This document shows, one piece after another, positions 24,705 to 31,698 of a DNA stretch of 64,000 bases. The DNA comes from Pusillimonas sp. TS35 (lineage in GTDB: Bacteria; Pseudomonadota; Gammaproteobacteria; Burkholderiales; Burkholderiaceae_B). The notes under the pieces were generated by a model. It made no database searches. It was not told where the DNA came from and saw nothing but the letters and a program-made list of their open reading frames with translations. The stretch is taken from contig NZ_WWER01000006.1 of NCBI RefSeq assembly GCF_009857885.1, forward strand, positions 62,001-126,000. Direction: 5' to 3'. Position numbers and translations under genes: made by a program. How positions within the stretch are numbered: the first letter of the stretch is position 1; every line of letters starts with the position of its first letter.

Positions 24705-25244
24705 ATGATCGAGATTGGAAACGAGGATGTGGAGACGTCGTCGTTGCTGCGAGGGCTCGTGGAACGAGTGGAGGCGGCATGTATGGGGGCGGTGGCAAGT
24801 TTGCCGGCGGAAGTTGGCGGCGCGTTGATTGAATGCAGTGCGGCGGGATCGCTGCTGCGGCCCGAGCATCGTATAGGCTCTGCGTCGTCGTATACCAGGC
24901 ATATTCTGCATGCCGATCCGAAAGGGCGGTTCGCCATCGTTGCGCTGGTATGGCAGCCAGGGCAGTACACGTTGGTGCACGGGCACTACACCTGGTGCGC
25001 CTATTGTGTTGTTCAAGGCAGCCTGCAGGAAGAGCTGTATGCATATGATCGCGTTACGCAGCAAGCGCAGCTCACACGAACGGTTGATCGTTCAGTCGGC
25101 GCGTGTGGCTACGGCCACGGTGGAACAGAGCAAATACATAGGCTGGGCAACGGGGGCAATGAACCTGCGGTGTCTATACATATATACGGCGTGGACGGGG
25201 AACGCGTGTCGACGCATGTAAACAGGCTTGTCAAAGCCGCATAA
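24705..25244 (+). CDS. Cysteine dioxygenase-family thiol dioxygenase
   Basis: A 179-residue cupin iron enzyme that should add O2 to a thiol to give a sulfinic acid. The three-histidine iron site is H92 and H94 (LVHGHYTW) plus H145 (IHRLGN). The second-sphere S157, H159 and Y161 (SIHIYG) match the Ser-His-Tyr triad of cysteine dioxygenase with near-identical spacing. It could use cysteine or 3-mercaptopropionate; the sequence I can read does not decide. GGAGAA lies before ATG 24705. Next to a Bug receptor and a UroD-like protein, it hints at catabolism of an imported thiol or of a methylated sulfur compound. Confidence 0.88.
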   Translation: MIEIGNEDVETSSLLRGLVERVEAACMGAVASLPAEVGGALIECSAAGSLLRPEHRIGSASSYTRHILHADPKGRFAIVALVWQPGQYTLVHGHYTWCAYCVVQGSLQEELYAYDRVTQQAQLTRTVDRSVGACGYGHGGTEQIHRLGNGGNEPAVSIHIYGVDGERVSTHVNRLVKAA

Positions 25245-25382
25245 GGCCGTCCATCCGCCTACGTGACGGCGGTGTCTAACTGGCAGGTAATCAAGGGCCG
25301 CGAAGAAAGGCTCGGGAATAGGCTGTACGTCCGATTCGAACAATTACAACTCACAGCAATCAACAATCGAGGAGTCAAGAAA

Positions 25383-26372
25383 GTGAATAGATATACGCGT
25401 CTAATTCGATATGCAGGCTTTGCCTGTGCGATGGGCTTTTTGGCCGCGCCGGCCTGGGCCCAAAATTTCCCCGAAAGCAGTCGTCCGATAAAAATTGTTG
25501 TGCCGTACACCGCTGGCGGCTCCTCGGACTACGTGGCGCGTACGCTTGCCGCCAAGATGTCCGAAAACATGAAACACACGGTCATGGTGGAAAACCGCCC
25601 CGGCGGCAGCACTGTTATTGCGGCAGATGCCGTGGCCAAGTCCAAACCGGATGGCTACACCATGTTGCTGCTTGGTGAGTTGACCCACGCATCCCTGACA
25701 TCGTTGAACAAAGAGCTTCCGTTTGACCCTTTGAAGTCTTTTGCGCCGATCACCAACATCGTTGAGTCACCGCTGGTAGTGGTCGTGCATCCTACTGTAC
25801 CTGCCAAGACCCTGAAAGAGTTCATCGCATACACGAAAGGAAACTCCGGGAGCGTCAACTATGGCTCCGCTGGTCTGGGTAACACGCTGCATCTCGCTGG
25901 GGAGTCTTTCCAGACCGCCACTGGCGTCAATATGACGCACGTGCCATACAAGGGGGCGTCTCAGGCTGTCGTGGATCTTCTGGCCGGCCGCATACAAGTC
26001 ATGTTCGACTTGCCCCAAACGCCGTTGCCCAACATCAAAGAAGGCAAGCTCAGGGCGCTGGCGATCACCGGATCGAAGCGCCTGGATGCGCTGCCCGACG
26101 TGCCTACTACCGCCGAGGCTGGTGTGTCTGAATATACCTTCACGACTCGAATCGGCCTGGCGGCGCCGGCCAATACACCGGATGGCGTAATGAAGGTGCT
26201 CTACACCGAGATCGTCAAAGCGCTTCAGGATCCGAAGGTAAAGCAGGAGCTTGCGAATAAATCAATGTTTGTGTTGACGAGCGAATCATCCGGCGCGTTC
26301 AAAGCAACATTGGAGAAAAGCATACAGCAGGTGACTGACATTCTGACGAAGGCCGGCGTGAAAGCGGACTGA
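25383..26372 (+). CDS. Bug/TctC-family periplasmic receptor
   Basis: A 329-residue receptor. The GTG at 25383 has AGGAG eight bases upstream and gives an ideal Sec signal (RLIRYAGFACAMGFLAAPAW, cleaved near WA-QNF). The upstream in-frame start at 25263 would only add a poor leader. Family features are VVPYTAGGSSDYVAR, ENRPGGSTVIAADAV, KPDGYTMLL, VPYKGASQAVVDLLAG and APANTPDGV. It lies between the thiol dioxygenase and the UroD-like gene and probably imports their substrate. Confidence 0.92.
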   Translation: MNRYTRLIRYAGFACAMGFLAAPAWAQNFPESSRPIKIVVPYTAGGSSDYVARTLAAKMSENMKHTVMVENRPGGSTVIAADAVAKSKPDGYTMLLLGELTHASLTSLNKELPFDPLKSFAPITNIVESPLVVVVHPTVPAKTLKEFIAYTKGNSGSVNYGSAGLGNTLHLAGESFQTATGVNMTHVPYKGASQAVVDLLAGRIQVMFDLPQTPLPNIKEGKLRALAITGSKRLDALPDVPTTAEAGVSEYTFTTRIGLAAPANTPDGVMKVLYTEIVKALQDPKVKQELANKSMFVLTSESSGAFKATLEKSIQQVTDILTKAGVKAD

Positions 26373-26438
26373 TCGCGTGGAGTCCGAGCGATCGAGAAAT
26401 TAATAGTTCATGTCTTGACGTATTTACGAGGAGATGCA

Positions 26439-27374
26439 GTGAATAAGAAAGCGAGATTTATGGCAGCAGTCAACGGCGGCCCCGTTGATAGGCCGCCCGT
26501 AACAGCATGGGTGCATTTTCTGTCCGATCATCTGGATAGCACCCGCGTCGCGGATTTACATCTGCAATTTATGGATGCGTACGATTGGGATATCCTGAAA
26601 GTCATGAATGACTATCGCTATCCTGTCCCGGAGGGCGTGGATACGCTGGAGTCACCTGAGGACTTCCGCAAGTTCACACGACTGAGCATGGATGAGCCTT
26701 GTTTTGCGATGCAATTGGACTGCTTGCGCCAATTGCGCAGCAAGCTTGGCCCCGATGTGCCTATCCTGGAAACCGGATTCGAGCCTTATCAGCAGATTGT
26801 TCGCAACGTTGGGTTTGATCAGGCGGAGAACCTGCTCTCGCATAAATCCGCAGTGCTGCCGGCACTCGAAGCTGTGACAGAGACCATGTGCGATTACGTA
26901 AGAGCTGCCCGCGATGCGGGTGCCGATGGACTTTTCCTGTCGATCAACGGTGCGATCCCGGAAGGCATGGCGCGCGGCGTTTCCAGCGAGCAGCATGAAT
27001 ATTTCCAGAAGCCGTACACGCTGGAGGTACTGAAAGCGGCAGAAGGGATGGTGCGAGTGCTGCACGTCCATGGCAACAACTTGCAGATGGATCGCATCAA
27101 AGACTATCCCTACGAGGTATTGAGCGTATCAGACAGGCTAGGCGGCAACCCCAGCTTGGCTGACCTCAGGAAAATGACGGACAAGTGCATTATGGGTGGA
27201 CTGGATGAAACGCACATCCAGGAACGTTGCCTGCCCGAGCTGGCCCGCGAGATTGATGACGCCATAACGCAGGCGGGGCGTGAGAAATTCATTCTTGCAC
27301 CCGGCTGCACGATCCCTTCCTTCAGCCCCCAGCGCAATCTGGCCTTCGTCAGAGAATACAGCAAGACTGTTTAG
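26439..27374 (+). CDS. UroD-like (MtaA/CmuA superfamily) protein
   Basis: A 311-residue TIM-barrel protein of the uroporphyrinogen decarboxylase superfamily, which also holds the corrinoid and thiol methyltransferases MtaA, MtbA and CmuA. Features are an N-terminal RFMAAVNGGPVDRPPV, an ETGFEPYQ strand, and LHVHGNN where methyltransferases usually have a His-x-Cys-Gly zinc motif. It is not heme-pathway HemE, which is longer and carries different motifs. A methyl or demethylase role on a sulfur or oxygen substrate is an inference from the thiol dioxygenase nearby. Start is GTG 26439 with GAGGAG upstream. Confidence 0.85.
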   Translation: MNKKARFMAAVNGGPVDRPPVTAWVHFLSDHLDSTRVADLHLQFMDAYDWDILKVMNDYRYPVPEGVDTLESPEDFRKFTRLSMDEPCFAMQLDCLRQLRSKLGPDVPILETGFEPYQQIVRNVGFDQAENLLSHKSAVLPALEAVTETMCDYVRAARDAGADGLFLSINGAIPEGMARGVSSEQHEYFQKPYTLEVLKAAEGMVRVLHVHGNNLQMDRIKDYPYEVLSVSDRLGGNPSLADLRKMTDKCIMGGLDETHIQERCLPELAREIDDAITQAGREKFILAPGCTIPSFSPQRNLAFVREYSKTV

Positions 27375-27390
27375 CTGTAGCAAGGACGCG

Positions 27391-27433
27391 GCCTCGCCTG
27401 CCAAGCGGCTCGCCGAGCGCTGGTTGGCGAGGC
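27391..27433. other. Hairpin between convergent genes
   Basis: GCCTCGCC (27391-27398) and GGCGAGGC (27426-27433) form a perfect eight-pair stem, with a further inner CCA-GCG/CGC-TGG stem with a one-base bulge. It sits between the UroD-like gene and the oppositely oriented transketolase subunit. No T run follows on either strand, so it is not a standard intrinsic terminator but could block or stabilise both messages. Confidence 0.5.
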
Positions 27434-27480
27434 GCCCGCCCCGGCTGATCGGCGGCGGGGCGAAGCGCGCATGTTTGCGA

Positions 27481-28452
27481 TCAGCGATTTAACTGTCGAA
27501 GCAAGGCGCTTGCGACCGCATCGGCATCCATCTTGAACGTTTTCAACAGATAGGGTGTGGTGCCACCATATGCAAACGTATCGCGCAGCCCGATTCGCTC
27601 AAACTTTACGCGTGTGCCATCCTCAGCCAGCATCTCCGCAACGGCTGAGCCCAGGCCGCCTATGATGGAGTGATTCTCAACGGTGAGCACGGCGGGTACG
27701 CTGCGCGCAAGGCCGATGATTTGTGTGTTGATGGGCTTGAGGCTGGAAACAGCGCACACTGCCACTTGTATGCCTTGCAGAGCAAGCGACTCTGCCGCTT
27801 TCTCTGCGATCGGAACCATGAGGCCGCTAGCGAGCAATAAACCGTCCGCTCCGCTGCGAAGCAACGTCAGGCCATCCTTGGGCGCCGGGTAGGCACGACC
27901 CTCGGCTGCGGGGTTTGCGCGCGCGAGGCGCAGGTATACCGGCCCTTCAATACGCAACGCCTCCTCTACGGCCTCGGCTATCTGGCCCGGTGCGGGCTCC
28001 AGGATATGCACATTGGGCAGGGCGCGCATGAGTGCGACGTCGTCTATGGCCTGGTGGCTCACGCCAAGCAGCGTATCCACGCCGGGAATGAAGCCGACGA
28101 TTTTTGCGTTCAGGTTCGGGTAGGCCAGCTGCATCGCAATCTGGTCATAGCTGCGGCGGGTTGCGAAGACGCTGAACGTATGGATGAAGGGGATCAACCC
28201 GCAACGCGCCATCCCTCCCGCCATACCCGCCATGTTTGCTTCGGCGATGCCCACTTGGAAGAAACGGTCTGGAAATGCCTGGCGCAGCAACCCTGTTTCG
28301 GTTGGTCCGGTCAGGTCGGCGGTAAGCGCCACGATACGCGTGTCGCGTCGCGCTGCCGTCAACAGTGCCTGGCCGTATATCTGGCTGGATGCCGTATCGC
28401 CACTGCGATTAGTGAAATCTTGAACTTCTAGAAGCTCGTTGTTCGTGGCCAT
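27481..28452 (-). CDS. Transketolase-like enzyme, C-terminal subunit
   Basis: A 323-residue subunit with the pyrimidine-binding and C-terminal domains of transketolase. VGIAEANMAGMAGG carries the catalytic Glu, followed by FATRRSYDQIAMQLAY-type helix and the Rossmann-like C domain (GLRDTFAYGG). It is made with the N-terminal subunit encoded four bases upstream, and the two together are about the length of one transketolase. Split forms like this are common in catabolic loci and often act on sugars or oxo acids other than pentoses. Confidence 0.92.
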   Translation of the reverse strand: MATNNELLEVQDFTNRSGDTASSQIYGQALLTAARRDTRIVALTADLTGPTETGLLRQAFPDRFFQVGIAEANMAGMAGGMARCGLIPFIHTFSVFATRRSYDQIAMQLAYPNLNAKIVGFIPGVDTLLGVSHQAIDDVALMRALPNVHILEPAPGQIAEAVEEALRIEGPVYLRLARANPAAEGRAYPAPKDGLTLLRSGADGLLLASGLMVPIAEKAAESLALQGIQVAVCAVSSLKPINTQIIGLARSVPAVLTVENHSIIGGLGSAVAEMLAEDGTRVKFERIGLRDTFAYGGTTPYLLKTFKMDADAVASALLRQLNR

Positions 28453-28456
28453 ATGA

Positions 28457-29320
28457 TCAACCCTCCGCGCCCGAAAGTTCGTTCAGTGCCTGCATCGCTG
28501 TGCTTGGAGGCAGCCTCAGGTTATGGCCCAGTATGCCTTCGAGCGATGGTGCACCTTTGCCTACCAGCGTGCGTGCAATGATGCAGTGTGGCATGCCCTT
28601 CATCGTTCGCGCGGTATCGAGCGCGCGCTGTATCGCGGGGATGTCGTGCCCATCGATATCCTGGGTATGCCAGCGAAAGGCCTGCCATTTGTCGGCCAGC
28701 GGCTCGTTCGGCTGTACCGCGTTGACGTGTCCTTCAACTTGCATGTCGTTGGCGTCGATGATGAGACATAGATTGTCGAGTTGCCAGTTGCCAGCCGCTG
28801 TGGCGGCCTCCCACACCTGCCCCTCTTGTAGCTCGCCATCGCCGAGCATGACGTAGACGCGGCTGTCACTGCCGCGTTGCTTGAGCGCTGCGGCCATGCC
28901 TGCCCCTACAGACAGCCCCTGCCCCAATGATCCGCAGGTGGCTTCGATCACCGAGCCCAGTCGTTCCGATGCGTTGATCTCCAGGGGAGAGCCATCTTCG
29001 CAATAGGTGTCGAGTAATGTGGTGTCGATGAGGCCGCGGGCGGCGAGCGTGGCATAGAAAACCGCCGTATTGTGCGCCGTGGAAAGGATAAAGCGATCTC
29101 TCCCGGGCCAGTTTGCATCCTCGGCGCGCAGCCGTAGTTCTGAAAAATACAGAACCGTGAATAGATCGGCGGCCCCCAGGCCCTGCTGTACATAGCCTTG
29201 CCCTGTTCGTGCCACCATGCGCACCACTTGTTTGCGCAGCGCAAGCGCGATGCCCGCGAGTGCTTCAGGCGCCCTTGTCGGGGAATGGGACAGCTTGGCG
29301 GTTGCGAAAGACGTATGCAT
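28457..29320 (-). CDS. Transketolase-like enzyme, N-terminal (ThDP-binding) subunit
   Basis: A 287-residue subunit. The ThDP motif GDGELQEGQVWEAA with a following IIDAND is intact, as are the AHNTAVFYATL and LGQGLSVGAGMA segments. ATG 29320 is chosen because the family sequence begins shortly after; the upstream frame extends 35 codons into the aminotransferase end and is arginine-rich. It follows the aminotransferase by about 23 bases and precedes the C-terminal subunit. Confidence 0.92.
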   Translation of the reverse strand: MHTSFATAKLSHSPTRAPEALAGIALALRKQVVRMVARTGQGYVQQGLGAADLFTVLYFSELRLRAEDANWPGRDRFILSTAHNTAVFYATLAARGLIDTTLLDTYCEDGSPLEINASERLGSVIEATCGSLGQGLSVGAGMAAALKQRGSDSRVYVMLGDGELQEGQVWEAATAAGNWQLDNLCLIIDANDMQVEGHVNAVQPNEPLADKWQAFRWHTQDIDGHDIPAIQRALDTARTMKGMPHCIIARTLVGKGAPSLEGILGHNLRLPPSTAMQALNELSGAEG

Positions 29321-29343
29321 GGCAGATGCCCTTTTCAGTTCTT

Positions 29344-30597
29344 TTATTGCCTGGCAACGACACCGAACGCGTGGTCGGTGACTTGCAGCGCGTGGTCGAT
29401 GTCCTGTTCGGTATGGGCCAGACACAGAAACATATTGTGGCGGGGATGTAGATAGACCCCTTGCCTGATGGTTTCAGACGTAAACACGCTGCCTTTGGAA
29501 AAATCCGCATCATCGTCGAACAGAATAAGCGGCATCTGGGCTGGACCAGTCTGGGTTATCGCCACGCCATGCCGAACGGCTTGTTGTGCCAGGCCGGCGC
29601 GCAAGCGCATGCCCATGCTTTCCATGTGCTCGACGGCTTGATTCTGCTCTAGTACATCCAGCGTCGCCAGCGCGGCCGCCATTGCTACACCGCCCATCCA
29701 GAAAGATCCCGTGATATAGATTCGCTGAGCTGCGCTGCGGAATTTATCGTTGCCCGTGACGGCCGCCAATGCATATCCGTTGGCAATGGCTTTGCTCCAG
29801 GCGCATAGATCAGGACGTACGCCCAGTGCCTCCCAACTGCCGTGCAAGGACAATCGGAAGCCGGCACGCACTTCGTCCAGTACCAGGGCGGCGCCTTTGG
29901 CGTCGCACAGCGCACGCGCAGCTTGAGCAAAAGCCGGATCGGGCAGTGCCTGCGGTTTGCCCAGATCATGCCTGAAAGCAGGCAACAGAATGGCGGCGAA
30001 GTCGTCGCCCGCCTCATGGACGGCCTGCTCCAGGCTCGGGATATCGTTGAATGAAAAGTAGATGAGATGAGCGCGGTCTTCTTCGGTAACCCCGGCAACT
30101 GAGGGGGTGCACCAAGGCGCCGCACCGTGATAGGCGCCGCGGCACAGCAGAATCTTGCGTTTGCCGGTGCCTGCGCGGGCCAGCGTCAACGCAGCTGTCG
30201 TGGCATCGGTGCCGTTTTTCTGGAACATGGCCCAGTCTGCATGCGGCAACAGCTCAACCAGCCGTTCCGCCAACTCGACGAGTCTGGCCGTAGGGCCATT
30301 GAGGCAGTCGCCCTGCAAGGCTTGCCTGTGTGCTGCTTCGTCAATGAGCGGATGGCGGTGGCCGGCAATAACGGGGCCCCAGCTACACATGAAGTCGATA
30401 TATTCGCGCCCGTCGGCATCCCACACTCGGCAGCCTTGCGCGCGTTCGAAAAACTGCGGATAGCCCCGCGGCAGCGACAACGCGTTGAGGTGGCCATACA
30501 TGCCGCCGGGAATGACGGACTGGGCGCGTCTGCGCAGCGCGGCGTCGGTATGCACACGATGGTCGGGTTGAAGCGCTACCCGGGTGTTAGCGGCCAT
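29344..30597 (-). CDS. Class III PLP-dependent aminotransferase, GSAM-like
   Basis: A 417-residue enzyme of the glutamate-1-semialdehyde aminomutase branch. Visible are VIPGGMYGH near residue 28, a phosphate-binding QKNGTDATTAA (126-136), D241 (VLDEVRAGF) that pairs with the PLP ring nitrogen, and the Schiff-base lysine K269 (CAWSKAIANGYAL). It is not HemL by neighbourhood: it is fused in an operon with a split transketolase and a GntR regulator. Removal of an amino group before ThDP-dependent cleavage is plausible. Confidence 0.9.
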   Translation of the reverse strand: MAANTRVALQPDHRVHTDAALRRRAQSVIPGGMYGHLNALSLPRGYPQFFERAQGCRVWDADGREYIDFMCSWGPVIAGHRHPLIDEAAHRQALQGDCLNGPTARLVELAERLVELLPHADWAMFQKNGTDATTAALTLARAGTGKRKILLCRGAYHGAAPWCTPSVAGVTEEDRAHLIYFSFNDIPSLEQAVHEAGDDFAAILLPAFRHDLGKPQALPDPAFAQAARALCDAKGAALVLDEVRAGFRLSLHGSWEALGVRPDLCAWSKAIANGYALAAVTGNDKFRSAAQRIYITGSFWMGGVAMAAALATLDVLEQNQAVEHMESMGMRLRAGLAQQAVRHGVAITQTGPAQMPLILFDDDADFSKGSVFTSETIRQGVYLHPRHNMFLCLAHTEQDIDHALQVTDHAFGVVARQ

Positions 30598-30797
30598 GCT
30601 AGGTTCTCCTGACTATCTTGTGTGTGATTCAGGCGCGGAGCAGATAGGATTATCTTGATACATGATATATGATGATTTACAGCCAAGTAAAGCGGATGTG
30701 TGTCTGCATAACGACGAAGCTGAAAGTATGCGAAACGTGTCGCTAGCTTGTGCGACGCTGTGTTGTCTGCTGCGGCGGCCCGGTATTGTCTATGTAC
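30598..30797 (-). promoter_or_regulatory. Spacer between GntR and aminotransferase genes
   Basis: About 200 bp separate the GntR stop from the aminotransferase start on the same strand. It contains an AT-rich stretch near 30655-30680 (GATACATGATATATGATG) that could be a promoter or GntR site. No coding potential is convincing. Confidence 0.3.
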
Positions 30798-31532
30798 TCA
30801 CGCCTCAGGCTTGCGCTGTTTTGGCGATCTGCCTGCGGATTTTTTTATGGGCTCGGCCGGCAGCGTGTCGAGCTTTTTGAGGTGTTCGACAAACTTGCTG
30901 CCGCCTTCGATCAGGTCTTGCTCCACCGCGTGCCGCAGTGCCAGGGCGTCGCCGTCGCGCAGTGCCTTGATGACGCGCATGTGCTGATGCTCGCCCGCAT
31001 AGGTGGGATGGCCGTTGGGATACAGATGATTGAGGAGTGGGCCCGCCTGAATCCAGAGGCGTTCGAGGATCTCGGTGAGTTGCGGCATGCCGGAGCGCCG
31101 ATAAAGGGAAAAATGGAAATCGAAGTTCGACTGCAACGCTTGCGGGTAGTCTTTTTCTTCTTCTGCACGGATCAGCGTGCTGTGAATACGCATCAGCTCA
31201 TCAATGAACGCTGCGTCGATGTGCGCCAGTGCCTCGGTGGCGGCGAGCGGCTCCAGGATTAGGCGCAACCGGCGGATTTCCATGTATTCCGCAAGGCTGA
31301 GATTGCGCGTCAGGAAATAGTAGCCGGCTTTCATTTCGATGGCGCCGTCGTTGGTGAGCAGCAGCATGGCCTCGCGCACCGGTGTTTCGCTGACGCCAAG
31401 CTGCGTCGCCAAGTCGCGGATCTTGATGCGTTCGCCAGGCTGGAAGCGGCCCGACATGAGCCTGTCGCGCAGTGTTCGGTACACCTGGCCCGTAAGGCTG
31501 GTGCGGACAATATCGGAGGTAGTGGATGCCAT
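30798..31532 (-). CDS. GntR-family regulator, FCD type
   Basis: A 244-residue regulator with the N-terminal winged helix (LRDRLMSGRFQPGERIKIRD, then LATQLGVSETPVREAM) and an FCD domain (FDFHFSLYRRSG, HMRVIKALRDGD, AVEQDLIEGG). ATG 31532 was chosen; the frame extends 32 codons further through the AT-rich operator region, which is unlikely to be translated. It is divergent from the penicillin-acylase operon and upstream of the aminotransferase/transketolase genes, so it could control both sides. Confidence 0.93.
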   Translation of the reverse strand: MASTTSDIVRTSLTGQVYRTLRDRLMSGRFQPGERIKIRDLATQLGVSETPVREAMLLLTNDGAIEMKAGYYFLTRNLSLAEYMEIRRLRLILEPLAATEALAHIDAAFIDELMRIHSTLIRAEEEKDYPQALQSNFDFHFSLYRRSGMPQLTEILERLWIQAGPLLNHLYPNGHPTYAGEHQHMRVIKALRDGDALALRHAVEQDLIEGGSKFVEHLKKLDTLPAEPIKKSAGRSPKQRKPEA

Positions 31533-31634
31533 GGTTCTATGCGTTGCGCCGGGTTGCGGCCATTGTAGAAAAACTCTCCACCCTTTCGGTTGCTGACCTA
31601 GTAGAACTACTGATATGGCGCGTCTCAAAGCTAA

Positions 31635-31647
31635 ATATATTATATAT
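31635..31647. promoter_or_regulatory. Candidate GntR operator ATATAT-T-ATATAT
   Basis: A 13-bp palindrome with a central T lies in the 166-bp gap between the divergent GntR gene and the acylase operon. It resembles the AT palindrome in front of the other GntR target operon at 6195. Confidence 0.5.
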
Positions 31648-31698
31648 CGTGTTTAACGCAGTCATTTCATCCAAGCGGGTGAGATCGGGAGGGCGGTA

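Noticed and set aside
26439-27374. HemE, uroporphyrinogen decarboxylase of heme synthesis
   Set aside because: Shorter than HemE, different motifs and a catabolic neighbourhood; only the superfamily fits.
29344-30597. HemL, glutamate-1-semialdehyde aminomutase of tetrapyrrole synthesis
   Set aside because: The fold and PLP residues fit, but the operon with a split transketolase and GntR gene argues for a catabolic aminotransferase.
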